Source of the DNA: Isoetes taiwanensis
Lineage: Eukaryota > Streptophyta > Lycopodiopsida > Isoetales > Isoetaceae
DNA: 64,000 bases
Reading direction: 5' to 3'
Assembly: GCA_021234155.1 (NCBI GenBank)
Contig: JAJEKV010000056.1
Span: forward strand, 8,108,575 to 8,172,574
In this document: piece after piece, positions 51,401 through 61,133 of the stretch
Numbering within the stretch: the stretch's first letter is position 1
Layout: each line of letters starts with the position of its first letter
Made by a program: the position numbers and the translations under genes
The notes under the pieces: model-generated
What the model saw: the letters and a program-made list of their open reading frames with translations, nothing else
The model's database searches: none
Told to the model about the DNA's origin: nothing

Positions 51401-53956
51401 AAGCTTCTGCAACTGCTGCAGTAAATCAGAGCCTAATTCCGCATCAATTGGCTGATGAGTAGTCCCTGAAATATCTGCTGACTGCAAAAAATGCAACTGT
51501 AATAGAACATCAACATGTTCCTTACATAGAAATTGACAAGCAATACTGTAGATGGGCTTATTCCACTCTGAAAAGAAAATACAATCCTTCAAGAATTTCA
51601 TGACTTGGCAAGCTGCTTGTAATGGGCTGTTATAAAGACCATCCATTCGCTTAGTGCAAGAAGGAATGCTTTCTTCTGAATGAGAAGAATGTCTTCCAGA
51701 CTCTGAAAACAAGTCCCCAAAGAGTGCATCATCTTCCCCAACCATTGTTGCTACATCCGGAGTAATGGACTCTTCATCATTTTGCACAGGCATATCAACC
51801 ATGCTATGTGGACTTAAACCCTGGTGAAAGAGGACATAAGCAGAAGACAGCAAATTATCAAGCCAATGTCCATCTGTGTTGAACACAACTTGCATGTGCT
51901 CTAAATAACTCCTACGTTTCTTCAAATCAAACTTCCCAGAATGGAATGTGCACAGATATGATGAATCATTGACATCGTCTAGATCATGCTGCCCTGTGTT
52001 CACCACATGATCCACATTTCCAGGACTACCATCCCCTTGTATGAGTCTTAAAAAGTATACAACCATCTGAGACGTACATGCTAAAGGAATCAATTCACTC
52101 GCATCCTGCTTTATGATGGCCCCATCCATATTATCAAGTATAGAAGCAGCAAAATAAGTTCTTGCATTTTGGAGAAGTGTTCCATCTGGGGAGGACAACA
52201 TTTCTAGAAGTGCAAGTACTGCATCAAACAATGCCATCATGGAACCTTGGCTACGTTCAAAAGCATCATCAGACTCAAGACTACCAATTTCTCGGGTAAG
52301 TTTCAACTTCAAAATGTCAGACAAGGTACATATAACCTCTACCAACTTTTTGATAGCATCTTTCTCAAACACACAATATGAACATTTTCTGCTCATATCT
52401 GCCAGAAACTTCAAAATATTTGTAATAAGTGACAATCCTTGGAAGGCTTTCTCCTCTCCTAAACCTAGTCTCACAATCATGCTTAGTCCCTCTTTGCATA
52501 ATCCAACAAGCCGCTCAATATATCTCTCCTCCGACAATACAAAATACCGAGCAGCTAATCCCAAGGAGGTACTTTGCTTCAAACTGGCATCATCCCCTTG
52601 TGTTTCTGATAGACCATTTCTCAGTTCATTGAAAAGCATATCTTCACTACCAAGTATGGCCAAAATGTTCTTAGAAACAAGGACTTCCGTATTTCCACAA
52701 CCGCTACTCCCCACTGAGAATAAATTAAACATTAGAAATCAGGCATGTGAAAGCAAGCACTCAGCCAAAATAAAATACCCACCTTCCACAGATCTTGGAA
52801 GATCGAAATTGTATACATCCTCCAATGGACTAGATAAGTCAAATGGCAGTTCAGACATTGAATTCGCAGTCAAATTAATCCTACTGCATAGCTCATGCTG
52901 CTGAGAACTAGCATCCAAAACTACCAATTCAAGAAGATGCAGAAGCCTTTGTTGTACCTGCATTGAAGAACAGAACATGTTACCTAAATATTCAGTCTGA
53001 GCTTAAGTACTCAGTATGATGGCATAAGCCATAGCAAAAACCCAGGACCTGGCAATTCTAATCCATTGCATGGATTCAAATTTGGAACTTCATATATAAA
53101 TGAGCAAGTTAAAAACTTGGACATGTAGCACTACAATCTTTTGAACTAAAAATCGCATAGTAATTCTATTATGATTAAAAATAATAATCTAAAAAAATGA
53201 GAACTATATTTAAGCATCCCCCGTACGCACCTACCTTTTCATCAGCAAAAGGAGAATCGCTGCATGAAGTATCAACAAAGAAGGCCCATTCCAGGCCAAG
53301 CACGGATAACTGGATCGTACACTCCAGAATCTTCTGGACTATCTGAATTTCCCCACCATCTACAAGAAAGAGAACAATTTAGTCGTTTTCATGGCAAGAA
53401 TGATGGTCTAGCACAATGCTCTCGTCAATAGTATGCCATATTATATTAAAGAGGATAGAAATAAATTACCAAAGTTGCATAAACTTCATCAGAATAACGA
53501 GATACTGGATTAACGTCCTATTAATTTATCTTCTCTAAAAGGGGAAGCTTGGCATTTGAAAGTATTTTATGATCGTTAACAGATGTATTGGAAAGATGAA
53601 ATGCTACAGAGCATTGTAAAGGCCGAAAATTACATCTAGAAAGCATGCCCAGGTGGACAATTCATTTGCAGGAAGTTAGAAACTGGGAAGATGAACAGAT
53701 TACCAGCACGTAAGCCCTTCACTGCCGAAACAAATGCATGTAAGAGATCCACAACACGTTCGAGCTGTCTATAGCTCCAAAAGCACATGCCAGCAGTTCC
53801 CTTGCCATGTTCTGCTATTGCCAATGTCAATGCTGCGGCGATTCTGCCAAGACCTTCGACAACGAGGGGATCTGCTTGGCCTTCGCTGCCAACCCCTAGA
53901 CTCCAAGGTAGTGCCTGAGCCTCCAGCATCTCCAAAACTCTCCGAAGCGCGTCCAT
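36430..53956 (-). CDS. BIG: auxin transport protein BIG (UBR4/Calossin family), with frame-breaking lesions
   Basis: Giant E3-ligase-type protein; BIG in Arabidopsis is needed for polar auxin transport and works with PRT6 in N-degron turnover. Exons (minus): 53956-53704, 53359-53235, 52957-52783, 52713-46624, 46540-45932, 45851-45671, 45572-45335, 45249-40738, 40648-40492, 40408-40022, 39886-39743, 39071-38411, 38332-37956, 37871-37377, 37302-36430: about 15.3 kb of coding DNA, near 5,095 codons, almost exactly the Arabidopsis length. Domains in order: armadillo-like helices, UBR box, beta-propeller-like region, ZZ finger, multi-CxxC cluster, helical scaffold, C-terminal hemi-RING/UZI E3 module. 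The C-terminus, ending near Phe-Val-Arg-Ser-Ala-Ile, matches the family. Lesions: a 1-nt deletion at 48106/48107, a small deletion with frameshift near 47465-47475, and an in-frame TAA at 44405-44403. It is thus either a young pseudogene or an assembly with local errors. Start codon: first ATG of a GC-rich first exon. Confidence 0.93.
37311..37800 (-). other. BIG: C-terminal hemi-RING/UZI E3 module of BIG
   Basis: Exon 15 contains [11 protein letters not shown], then a later [10 protein letters not shown], the signature of the UBR4-type E3 domain that contacts the E2 enzyme. The Cys/His ligands are intact. Confidence 0.88.
39184..39501. repeat. 159-bp tandem duplication inside a BIG intron
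   Basis: Bases 39184-39342 recur at 39343-39501 with about 95% identity, within the 671-bp intron 39742-39072. As 159 is a multiple of three, both copies stay open in one minus-strand frame (39575-39147), which explains a spurious 142-codon ORF there. Confidence 0.92.
39887..40021 (-). other. BIG: GC-AG intron in BIG
   Basis: The exon ending in Leu-Gln at 40022 is followed by GCAAGC rather than GT. The next exon starts after TTAG at 39886 and keeps the conserved reading frame (Leu-Gln joined to Gly-Leu-Asp-Gly-Glu). No GT donor nearby gives the conserved protein, so a GC-AG intron is the simplest reading. Confidence 0.8.
42430..42595 (-). other. BIG: multi-CxxC zinc cluster of BIG
   Basis: Five CxxC pairs within about 50 residues (Cys-Pro-Arg-Cys, Cys-Ala-Asn-Cys, Cys-Arg-Gln-Cys, Cys-Asn-Glu-Cys and one more) followed by Gly-Tyr-Ser-Lys-Tyr-Gly. 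The cluster is conserved in BIG/UBR4 proteins. Confidence 0.8.
44975..45080 (-). other. BIG: ZZ-type zinc finger of BIG
   Basis: Exon 8 encodes Cys-Cys-Asp-Gly-Cys, Trp-His-Cys-x2-Cys and Phe-Asp-Leu-Cys-x2-Cys, the CxxC spacing of a ZZ finger, typically a ligand or histone/N-terminal peptide binding module. Confidence 0.9.
46567..48106 (-). other. BIG: beta-propeller-like region of BIG, split by two frame breaks
   Basis: WD-like strands follow the UBR box: a Val-Gly-Gln-Leu-Ile-Gly block, a Leu-Ala-Val-Ala-Gly repeat and a Trp-Val-Pro-Gly-Ser-Gln motif, all strongly conserved in BIG. The region is read in one frame from 48106 to about 47475 and in another from about 47470 on. Confidence 0.8.
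48345..48556 (-). other. BIG: UBR box zinc finger of BIG
   Basis: Cys/His-rich segment near the end of exon 4: Tyr-Phe-Cys-Tyr-Thr-Cys, a Cys-Cys-x2-Cys group, Val-Cys-His-Arg-Gly-His, then Phe-Phe-Cys-Asp-Cys-Gly and Ser-Cys-Leu-Cys. This is the N-degron-type recognition fold of the UBR family. Confidence 0.92.
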
Positions 53957-54539
53957 GGCACCTACGCACTGCCGCCTCCACCCCGCTGCTGCGGATCAGT
54001 TGTGGCTGCCGCATATGACCATAGATAATTGGAACAGAAAAAACCCACGACAAATCCAACACCAAAATTCAACAACCTGAATTCCAATTCCTTGCTTGCA
54101 AGAAGTACCTGTCTATAGCGTCATAAATCAATCGATATGGCTCGTGATTACCGTCTCCAGGCCGGCAGGCAGCCTATGGAGGAGAAAGAAAAAAGATGAT
54201 CGATGGAATCAATGACAACAATGGTGGCTCTGGGTACGGAAACGAGGCATCTTGCCGTACGCGTGTCGTGCTTGCGGCACCGCACGTCATTTTGTTAGCC
54301 CTGCCAATGCATTGTTACACAAGAAATAACCTTTGTTTTTGTTCGACTTGGTGCGAAAAAGGTACCATGCGTAGAAGAAATAACCTTTCTTTTTGTTCGA
54401 CTTGGTGCGATAAGGGTTAAAAAATGTGAAATGTGTAGAATGTTACCCTAGATTTGTGAAGGTCACTTGGCTGTATTCGTATGTTTGTGCGTATGTTGCT
54501 AATGTTGGAAATTGAAGTGTAAGGGTTAATAAGGTTTCG
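53957..54539. promoter_or_regulatory. BIG upstream region (promoter/5' UTR, inferred)
   Basis: Roughly 580 bp between the BIG start codon and the HUH element. It contains a tandem duplication at 54321-54420. I see no clear TATA box or defined motif that I can support. Confidence 0.4.
54321..54420. repeat. 54-bp tandem duplication upstream of BIG
   Basis: AAGAAATAACCTTTGTTTTT at 54321 starts a unit repeated from 54375 with few changes; both copies include GTTCGACTTGGTGCGA. The small plus-strand ORF across it is an effect of the repeat. Confidence 0.85.
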
Positions 54540-54932
54540 TTGGAGAGAGCAGACACAGAGGAGTCCATGGTTCAGTCTACTGCAAATCTTCGTGTGCTCC
54601 ACTTGTCGGCAGGTATCCAGCACGTAGGAGCTTGGGCGAGGCGCTCGGCATGGCGCAGGTATAAGGGCGATGGGCGGCTGCAGGTAAGTCATAGTGTAGG
54701 TTTCTGTTTGGTGTTTCAGCGAATTTGAGGTCGATTCTTGGTTGTTCTTTGCTTTGTTCCTGCCCTTGCTCTTGCAAGAGGCTCTGTGACAGTGAGGTCG
54801 GTTTTGCCCTGTCCTTTCATCTGCTTGTGCTCCTGTTGTTGTGAGCAACTCTGCCACAGTCAATTGCACGTGTTCCTCTTCTTTGGAGCTTTGGGGAAGT
54901 TGCTGGGAGCGGCAGCCACATTTGAGAGGTAA

Positions 54933-55996
54933 GATGTTGAAGAGATAGGCAAGGAAAGGGAGGGGAGGGGGAAAATTGGGATTAATCTGTGTGCTGGCAC
55001 CATAGATGAGTGCGTAGATGTCTCTGCTCAGGGTAGGGGTAGTGGAAAGGCTAGGGAGGATGGAAAGGTCGTAGAGGAGGGAACTGGGCTTCTTGATGTC
55101 AGCGTGACTCTGGGATATGCAGGAATGGATATCTCAGAGCACATGTATGAGCGCTTGGTCAGTTTCTGCAAGTCTGATACAGTTTCGGGGGTGGTGGCAC
55201 TTGAAAGGGGTTCTGAATTCGACCACCTGCATTGCCAAGCCATCTTCAGGACAACTATTAGAACTCCCAGGCAAGTCAATACTGCAATTAAGAAAGCTTT
55301 TGGTTGGGGCATTCAGAAGTCCACACGTGTGCTTCTAATTTGCAAGGCCCTGAAGAACACGAGGCTCCATTGCTTCGAAGGCCTTGTCGGATACTGCCTG
55401 AAGGATTATGGGAAAGTGCATCACAAGTTCAGCCTGCATAACGTCAGTGAGAAGCAGATAGAAATGGGAAAAGATCTTTACTTGAGGTACGGGGCGGGGG
55501 ATTTGAAGAACCTTGTTGTCCTTGACAACAAGAACGTCTTGCATAGGGCTGCCCACTATGTCAATTACCATGGCAGGAAACAGATATCTGCCAGTCTTGT
55601 CTATATTGTGTGTCTGCCAGTCTTGTCTATATTGTGTGTCGCATGCTGCGCACAAGAAAGTTCGTCCTGTCCAGCCAGTGGATCCTGCCTACGAACACCG
55701 CGTTTATATCCGAGCATAGAGTGAAGGCCGCTTGGAAGATAACTCTGAATCCTGAGCGTGCAATGCCTAGTGACGTGAGGTGCATTTTGTTTGGTGTGCC
55801 TGCGGAGATGCAGCCAGTAGAGAGGATTGGAAAGGCAAGAAAGCAGTATTGGGATGATGTGTGCAGCCAGGGCGATGACGATGCTCACTTTGTTGATGTG
55901 GAGGACGAAGAATACAGGCCAGAAGTGGGAGCAGAGGGCATTGGAGTTGATTACATTCCCCTGAACTTTTTTGATTATACCATGGCTGTGGGCTAG
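54933..55996 (+). pseudogene. HUH (Rep-type, one catalytic Tyr) endonuclease, frameshifted
   Basis: The frame is open from 54933 (after a TAA at 54930-54932) to a break at about 55613, then resumes in another frame to a TAG at 55994-55996. Motifs in order: a Val-Thr-Leu-Gly-Tyr strand resembling Rep motif I (about 55104-55118); Asp-His-Leu-His-Cys-Gln-Ala, the metal-binding His-hydrophobic-His motif (about 55217-55240); and Gly-Tyr-Cys-Leu-Lys-Asp-Tyr-Gly, the catalytic Tyr motif YxxK (about 55393-55416). Such enzymes nick one DNA strand and stay bound to its 5' end to start rolling-circle replication or transposition. There is no ATG before motif I in this frame (first ATG at 55127), so an upstream exon is needed. 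The break is caused by a perfect 26-bp tandem duplication (55588-55613, 55614-55639). About 125 codons follow it, acidic near the end. Not a Helitron (one Tyr, no helicase). Confidence 0.75.
55588..55639. repeat. perfect 26-bp tandem duplication that shifts the HUH frame
   Basis: Bases 55588-55613 and 55614-55639 are identical. Because 26 is not a multiple of three, the frame changes. The reading frame downstream of the second copy continues the frame upstream of the first as if only one copy existed. Confidence 0.95.
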
Positions 55997-56191
55997 TGCT
56001 TTGTTCTTCGTATGATGTGTAGCTATTGCTTTGCTGCCTTAGTTTTGTTCTTGTTGTTTCCTCTACATGTTGTTGTACTTTGGGCTGAGTTTCATATGAA
56101 TATGAAGTTGTATTTCTATTTCTGTAACTTATGTCCTCCTCATAGTGTAGTGCAGTTCACGACAGCATTGTAATGCATTTCATACCACAAG

Positions 56192-56837
56192 TTGTCCTCT
56201 TATCATGCAGGTATGCCAGCAATGGAGGCCAACGGTCATGTTGTGGCTCCAGAGGTAATTGAAATTATCGACAGCAGCAGCGACATTGCCTTGCGCGAAC
56301 CTGCCAGCCGCCCAAGTGCTCCACCTCCTCCAGATTTGCCATCGCCACTCCCTCCTCCTATTGTGCATGTGGTTGTGCCCAGCTTGCCTGCTATGTCGCC
56401 TGTGCGTCCTGTGGCAGCCCTGACCATTCCACACGGGCTGCCATATGGAACTGTTGATGCCCCTCCTCTTGCGCAAATGCCCTTTGCGGCCACCCTCGTT
56501 GCAAATGGGTTGCCCAATCCTGTTGTTGCCTCTGCGAGGAACGAGCATGTGCAGGTGGCAAGCGAGCTGGCTTGAGAATGTGGTGGGGATCAACACAGTG
56601 GCTGAGAGTGTGGCAGCCGCTGTCAGAGTACTAAGAGTACAATTGGCAAGGTTGTTCCATGCATTGGAACAATGCCTTGGTGTTATGGAATGGGAGGAGG
56701 TGAACGTGTCCATGGAGGAGAGGCAGGCCCTTAGAGCACATATGAACATGGCAAGAGGTATCCTCATGCGAGAGCTTCGCATGATGGATGGCCTGCAAAG
56801 GAGACATGCCGCTGCCCTGAACCTTATGTATAATTAG
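56192..56837 (+). pseudogene. second protein of the HUH element, with SUMO-interaction-like motif
   Basis: The frame 56192-56575 begins with a good splice acceptor just before Gly-Met-Pro-Ala-Met, then Val-Ile-Glu-Ile-Ile-Asp-Ser-Ser-Ser-Asp, a textbook hydrophobic-plus-acidic/Ser SUMO-interaction motif, followed by a Pro-rich stretch. It stops at 56575, but a different frame continues to 56837 as an Arg/Leu/Glu-rich, helix-prone segment without stops. A frameshift or an intron near 56550 would join the two. I do not recognise the family. A partner or regulatory protein of the HUH endonuclease is an inference from position only. Confidence 0.5.
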
Positions 56838-56990
56838 TTTAGATTTGCTTCCCGCATTGCATATCATAGTGTGTTTGAGCATGTTATTTGCACGTCAAAA
56901 AACCAAAAAAAAAAAAGAATCTGCATGTGTATTTCAGCATGCTTGCTTGAGCATTTTTGCATGGGAATAGCCCCCCGGCTTTAGGCCGTG

Positions 56991-57042
56991 GTGGAGCATG
57001 GAAGATTGGCTTCCATGAGGGGTTCAAGTCCCCGTGCTCCAC
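56991..57042 (+). other. cloverleaf-like inverted repeat / truncated tRNA-like structure
   Basis: GTGGAGCA at 56991-56998 pairs perfectly with TGCTCCAC at 57035-57042. Inside are two hairpins: TGGAAG/CTTCCA (56999-57004 with 57010-57015) and GGGG-TTCAAGT-CCCC (57019-57033). The second is a canonical tRNA T-arm and includes a B-box match (GGTTCAAGTCC). With no room for a D or anticodon arm it is not a working tRNA. It may be a tRNA-derived relic, a SINE head, or a structured terminus/origin of the HUH element. Confidence 0.6.
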
Positions 57043-57390
57043 TGTTGCTTACTTGCTGTCCCTGTGCAGGTGTTGTGGAGCGCTGGTTGCATGGCGGGCC
57101 ACGTGGTTTCGTGCTGGTGGAACAGATGTGCAAAGAGAGGAATGCATGCCTTCATGCAACCTGCAACAGGCTTGGTGATGTGCTTGTGTTTGCCATAAGT
57201 TATTGATTTAGTTTCGGGTCATGTCATTGACCTCACTGTTGTTGTGCGTGAACAGGCCCTGGATGCTTCAGTGTTTGGCTACATCTACTTCCTTCCTCAA
57301 CTCACTGTAAGTACTGTTCATATTTGTTGATGTGTTATCATTGTCTTTGGATACCAAGATTTCCTGCCTTGAAAGTTTTTGAATTCCCAA

Positions 57391-58245
57391 CAGGATTACA
57401 AAATGGGGATCCAGAAGATCCACATTTCATATACAGACTCAGAAGAACTCAACAAACACAAAAGGCAGACTGAATTTTGATGATTTAGAAATGGATTCAC
57501 TATCTCAGTTTCCAACTTCTTTTGCACTTGGTCCTCTACTTCCAGCCACAGCATTTGGCACAATCGATGAACCCCAATTTGATGAAGTTCCAGCAGCATG
57601 GAGACAAGACAAATCATGCATGAGATGGCTAGATACAAAGTCTCAAAATTCTATTGTGTATGTGTCCTTTGGCACCATAGCCAGGCTTTGTGCAGAGCAA
57701 GTGCAAGAAGTTGCAGAGGCATACAGGCAAGTGGCTATCCATTTTTATGGGCTATTAGGCCGGACCTTGTACAGGGTAATCTACACAAATTTCTTGAGCA
57801 TTTTATTATCAAAAACAGAGAACAGGGAATGATTATTTCATGGGCTCCTCAGATAGATGTGCTTAAACACCCTTCAATAGGCGGGTTCTTGTCACATTGT
57901 GGTTGGAATTCAACTTTGGAAAGTATTTGTGGAGGAGTTCCTATGATCGGTTGTCCTCTTATGACAGAACAAAACCTCAATTGCAAGTTTATTATGGATG
58001 TGTGGCAGATTGGTATGAAAATGCCAATCAAAGGTGATGAACTAGTGACAAGGGTTGAGATAGAGAAGATGATAGGGAAGGTGATGAAAGAAGAAATCAT
58101 CCGCAAAAGGGTTGAGATGTTTGGGATTCAGGCACGAAAAGCAACCTCTGATTTAGGTTCTTCTTATCACAATTTGAATAGGTTTGCTGAGGATCTAAGA
58201 AGAATGTGTAGATCCATCAACAAGAAGTCCAAGTTGAAAGGTTGA
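57391..58245 (+). pseudogene. C-terminal half of a UDP-glycosyltransferase (GT1), frameshifted
   Basis: Plant family-1 glycosyltransferases transfer a sugar from a UDP-sugar to small molecules. Frame 57491-57720 gives the linker and the start of the C-terminal domain (Trp-Leu-Asp, Ser-Ile-Val-Tyr-Val-Ser-Phe-Gly). Frame 57598-58245 takes over from about 57720 and contains a complete 44-residue PSPG box (about 57841-57972): Trp-Ala-Pro-Gln at its start, His-x-Gly-Trp-Asn-Ser in the middle and Glu-Gln at the end; a terminal Gln usually goes with UDP-glucose use. One nucleotide is lost or gained near 57718-57725. The N-terminal acceptor-binding domain is absent upstream, where only a good splice acceptor (CCCAACAG, near 57391) is seen. 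It is therefore a partial, broken gene. Confidence 0.85.
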
Positions 58246-59125
58246 TAATGCACCTAACAATCATTTGAAACATAAATTTGAATGGAGTTAATTCCCACTT
58301 GATAACTTCATAAACATTTTGAGGTAATGAAAGCTCCAGCCCTTTGCACCTATTTTGGTGGCAGTGCCATTAAGGTATGCACAACTTAGACAGTATTTTG
58401 TCAATATTTGATCTAGAAATATTCCACAGTTTATTTCATCTAGAAATACGCTTTTAGATTTCCGGATTTTCAACTCACACAATTCAGCTTATCTCTGAAA
58501 AGTTTTCCTCTACAAATATGCTTCCAGATTTCTAGATTCTGCACTGGCACAATTGAGCTTATCTCTGAATCGTGCAGGCCATTGCCCGAGACAGCCAAGC
58601 AAAGATTATTAAGATACTTTAATTTTGTCATTAACATTATTAGTGTTTTGCTGTCACATGCTGCTCGTGTGAAGGTTTAGAGGCTGAATTGTTGGATTTG
58701 TTCGAATGGATGCATATGGTGTGCAAGGATGGGATAAGTTTCCGACCAACAGACAAAGCGAGGTGGGAGAATCTGAATGAATGACACTGAGTTTTGTAGG
58801 AATATATAGTCCACAGAATTCATGTGCATGTTCCTCAAATGCGTGCAGGCATGTCGTGTCACCTTGGGTTTGCCTCTATTGGAAGGGGGTTCAAGTCCCC
58901 TTTTTGCATAGTTCTTGTCATTTACGTGTATGTTGACTCTTGGCAATGGTTTGTAAATCTTATGGTGATGTGGAAATGCCTTGACCCCATCATGGAGTCA
59001 ACCAACGGTGGAGAATGCTGTGGGAGGAATAACACAAGGAATATTCCTCTGATCAACGGCCAGGGATGAGCGTTAAGAAGGGAAATTTATCAAAATAACC
59101 TTAATTGTTGACTTAATTCCCAAAA

Positions 59126-59727
59126 AGCCCTTCGTATTTGTGAAATTCCCAAAATGCCCTTAATTTTTAAGTACTTTCCCAAATAGCTCCTTGTAATTTG
59201 ATAAGCCTATCATTCTAATACTAGAAATGATCGAAGAAAACTAACTCAATGCTTTTATAAAAATCGTATTGAAGGGGAAGCTTTGTGGCATCTTGTGGAG
59301 AAGTTGCTTTATACCCATATATGTTACTTATAGAGCTTATTTTGCTATTTATATATTGAACTTCTTGAAAATAATGAATTACTACCTCCTGCAACATGTC
59401 ATCCTCCTGGTAGGCCTAAAAGAAAACAGGATAAGACAGAAGACATGCATTGAAAAAAGCGTGTGTACAAGTGCACGTTGTGGTAATGTCAGGCATAATG
59501 AAGGCAGTTGCAGAAATTCTATTTGACATTTCTGTTGCATATTTTTGTCATAATGATTTTTGAAATTTATTTTCCAAATTATTGTCATCTGTAAGAACCA
59601 CTTTCTCTTAGAAAATGATCCTCTATGTAAACATGTGCTTTTTGGTGATTTTTAAAATACAAAGGGCTATTTGGGAAAATACTTAAGAATTAAGGGCATT
59701 TTGGGAATTTCAAAAATACAAAGGGCT
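59126..59727. mobile_element. MITE-like element with about 73-bp terminal inverted repeats
   Basis: Bases about 59126-59200 are an inverted copy of about 59655-59727 with few mismatches; the arms contain GAAATTCCCAAAATGCCCTTAA and AAATAGC blocks. The internal 450 bases have no long frame. Size, AT content and inverted ends fit a non-autonomous DNA transposon. A target-site duplication was not resolved. Confidence 0.8.
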
Positions 59728-61133
59728 AAGCCTTTGTTTTTCAACTCGGTGCAAAATATCAATTTTTTAGATTTGGTTTTCAGGCAAGTAGAAAACTTTT
59801 TAGATTATTTTCTAGGTTGATTATTTTAAGGTTGTGGGAGCTTTTTCTTGCCGGTCAAAGTTTTGGTTCTATAAAAATCGAACATTTGGCTTGCACTATG
59901 ATTTTGAAATTAACATTTTTGGCCTGATAGGTTATCCGAGATCCCTGAGTTTTCGTGGATTCCTTATCTGGGATGGTTTATCCTCGGCATGCAGGTCACG
60001 ATTGCTCAGGATGATGCAATTATGGAGTAGGATTTCCAAAATATTCCGGCTAGGTAATGGCATTGACATGCACTGCACAGACCGCTAATGGAATTTATTG
60101 GCGGTATGCAGATGTAAGCTTTGAGCCTCCATACACAAGTTTTAGACCTAGGTTTCTACGATTTTCTAAGATCCCCTCTGAGTTGTTTTTTCATATTAGA
60201 TTATCACTGCATTATCTTCGTCTTTAGATAATCTTATCATACCAATCTTACAGATCTTTGTGATGTTTTAGGAGCAGAAAGATCTGAATATTCCAGTCGT
60301 AAAAGAGTACACTTGTACCAGCCTCATATTCTGGAAGAGTTTTTTTCGACTAAGTTGAAAAGTCTGCATTAACAGGAGCATCATTGTGTGCTTATCTACA
60401 GGCTATGAATGTCATTTTCATCTATCGTTTGATTATGGTCCTTGCGACTTGCAATGCCAGTAGCAGCTTGCAAATGGCACTAACTGAAGTATTTATTAGA
60501 CAATGTGATGGCATAAATTTTATCCTCTTTGATGAATATACATGTAATTAGCTTTGTCAATCTATTAACTAAATATGCACTTATAGAGCTGAGCCTAACT
60601 TGTAGCTTTTAGATGATGTTTGGATTCTATTGAATTTTTATAGAGTTTCTTCCAAGCACTTAAAACCTTTTTGCACAAACGAGTCTATAAATCGATGTTG
60701 TCAACGCTCTTTGATCCTTTAATTGTGAGTGGATAACATAATATTCAAAAATTCAGTATCAAATAAATGAGACGGACCCAACCTTTTAGACATGAGCCAT
60801 CGCCTGCGGATGCGGAGTTACACGACCCCCACACCCCTCCGAAGATGGATCGTTCAATGCAAGATGCCACTAAGGACTTTTACAAGATAGGCCCTACTAT
60901 ATCCATGGCGACATATATACAACACTCATGTTACATATTCATAAAGGTTCGATGAAATAGCCGAATAATAAGAATATAACTCAAGGGCAAAGAAACTCTA
61001 TAGTCCAAACCTATGGTCATTCTACCTAAAAGGTTTATAAGATTGTCACTAGTCAATTCAAACCCTATTCATCTAGGTATCAAAACTCCATTCAAATAAT
61101 GACCATCTAGGTTAGCACAAAACACATGAATAT

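Larger units (their letters stand above)
54540..57060 (+). mobile_element. Rep-like HUH-endonuclease element (Replitron-like candidate)
   Basis: A block with higher GC content than its surroundings encodes, on the plus strand, a single-Tyr HUH endonuclease (54933-55996), then a second protein with a SUMO-interaction-like motif (56192-56837), and then a cloverleaf-like inverted repeat (56991-57042). Good splice signals (donor CAG/GTAAGT at 54683/54684, donor GAG/GTAAGA at 54927/54928, acceptor CTCTGCTCAG at 55030, acceptor CTTATCATGCAG before 56212) suggest a spliced eukaryotic gene and not raw viral DNA. No helicase (Walker A) motif is seen, which argues against a Helitron. Replitrons, HUH-based eukaryotic transposons, are the closest described class I know of. 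The ends are not defined. Confidence 0.6.

Noticed and set aside
54196-54420. 74-codon plus-strand ORF with a repeated Cys-containing peptide
   Set aside because: The repetition reflects a 54-bp DNA duplication in the BIG upstream region; no family resemblance.
56991-57042. A functional tRNA gene
   Set aside because: The T-arm and an outer stem are present, but there is no room for D and anticodon arms.
54540-57060. Helitron
   Set aside because: No helicase motif, only one catalytic-type Tyr, and no CTRR end after the hairpin.
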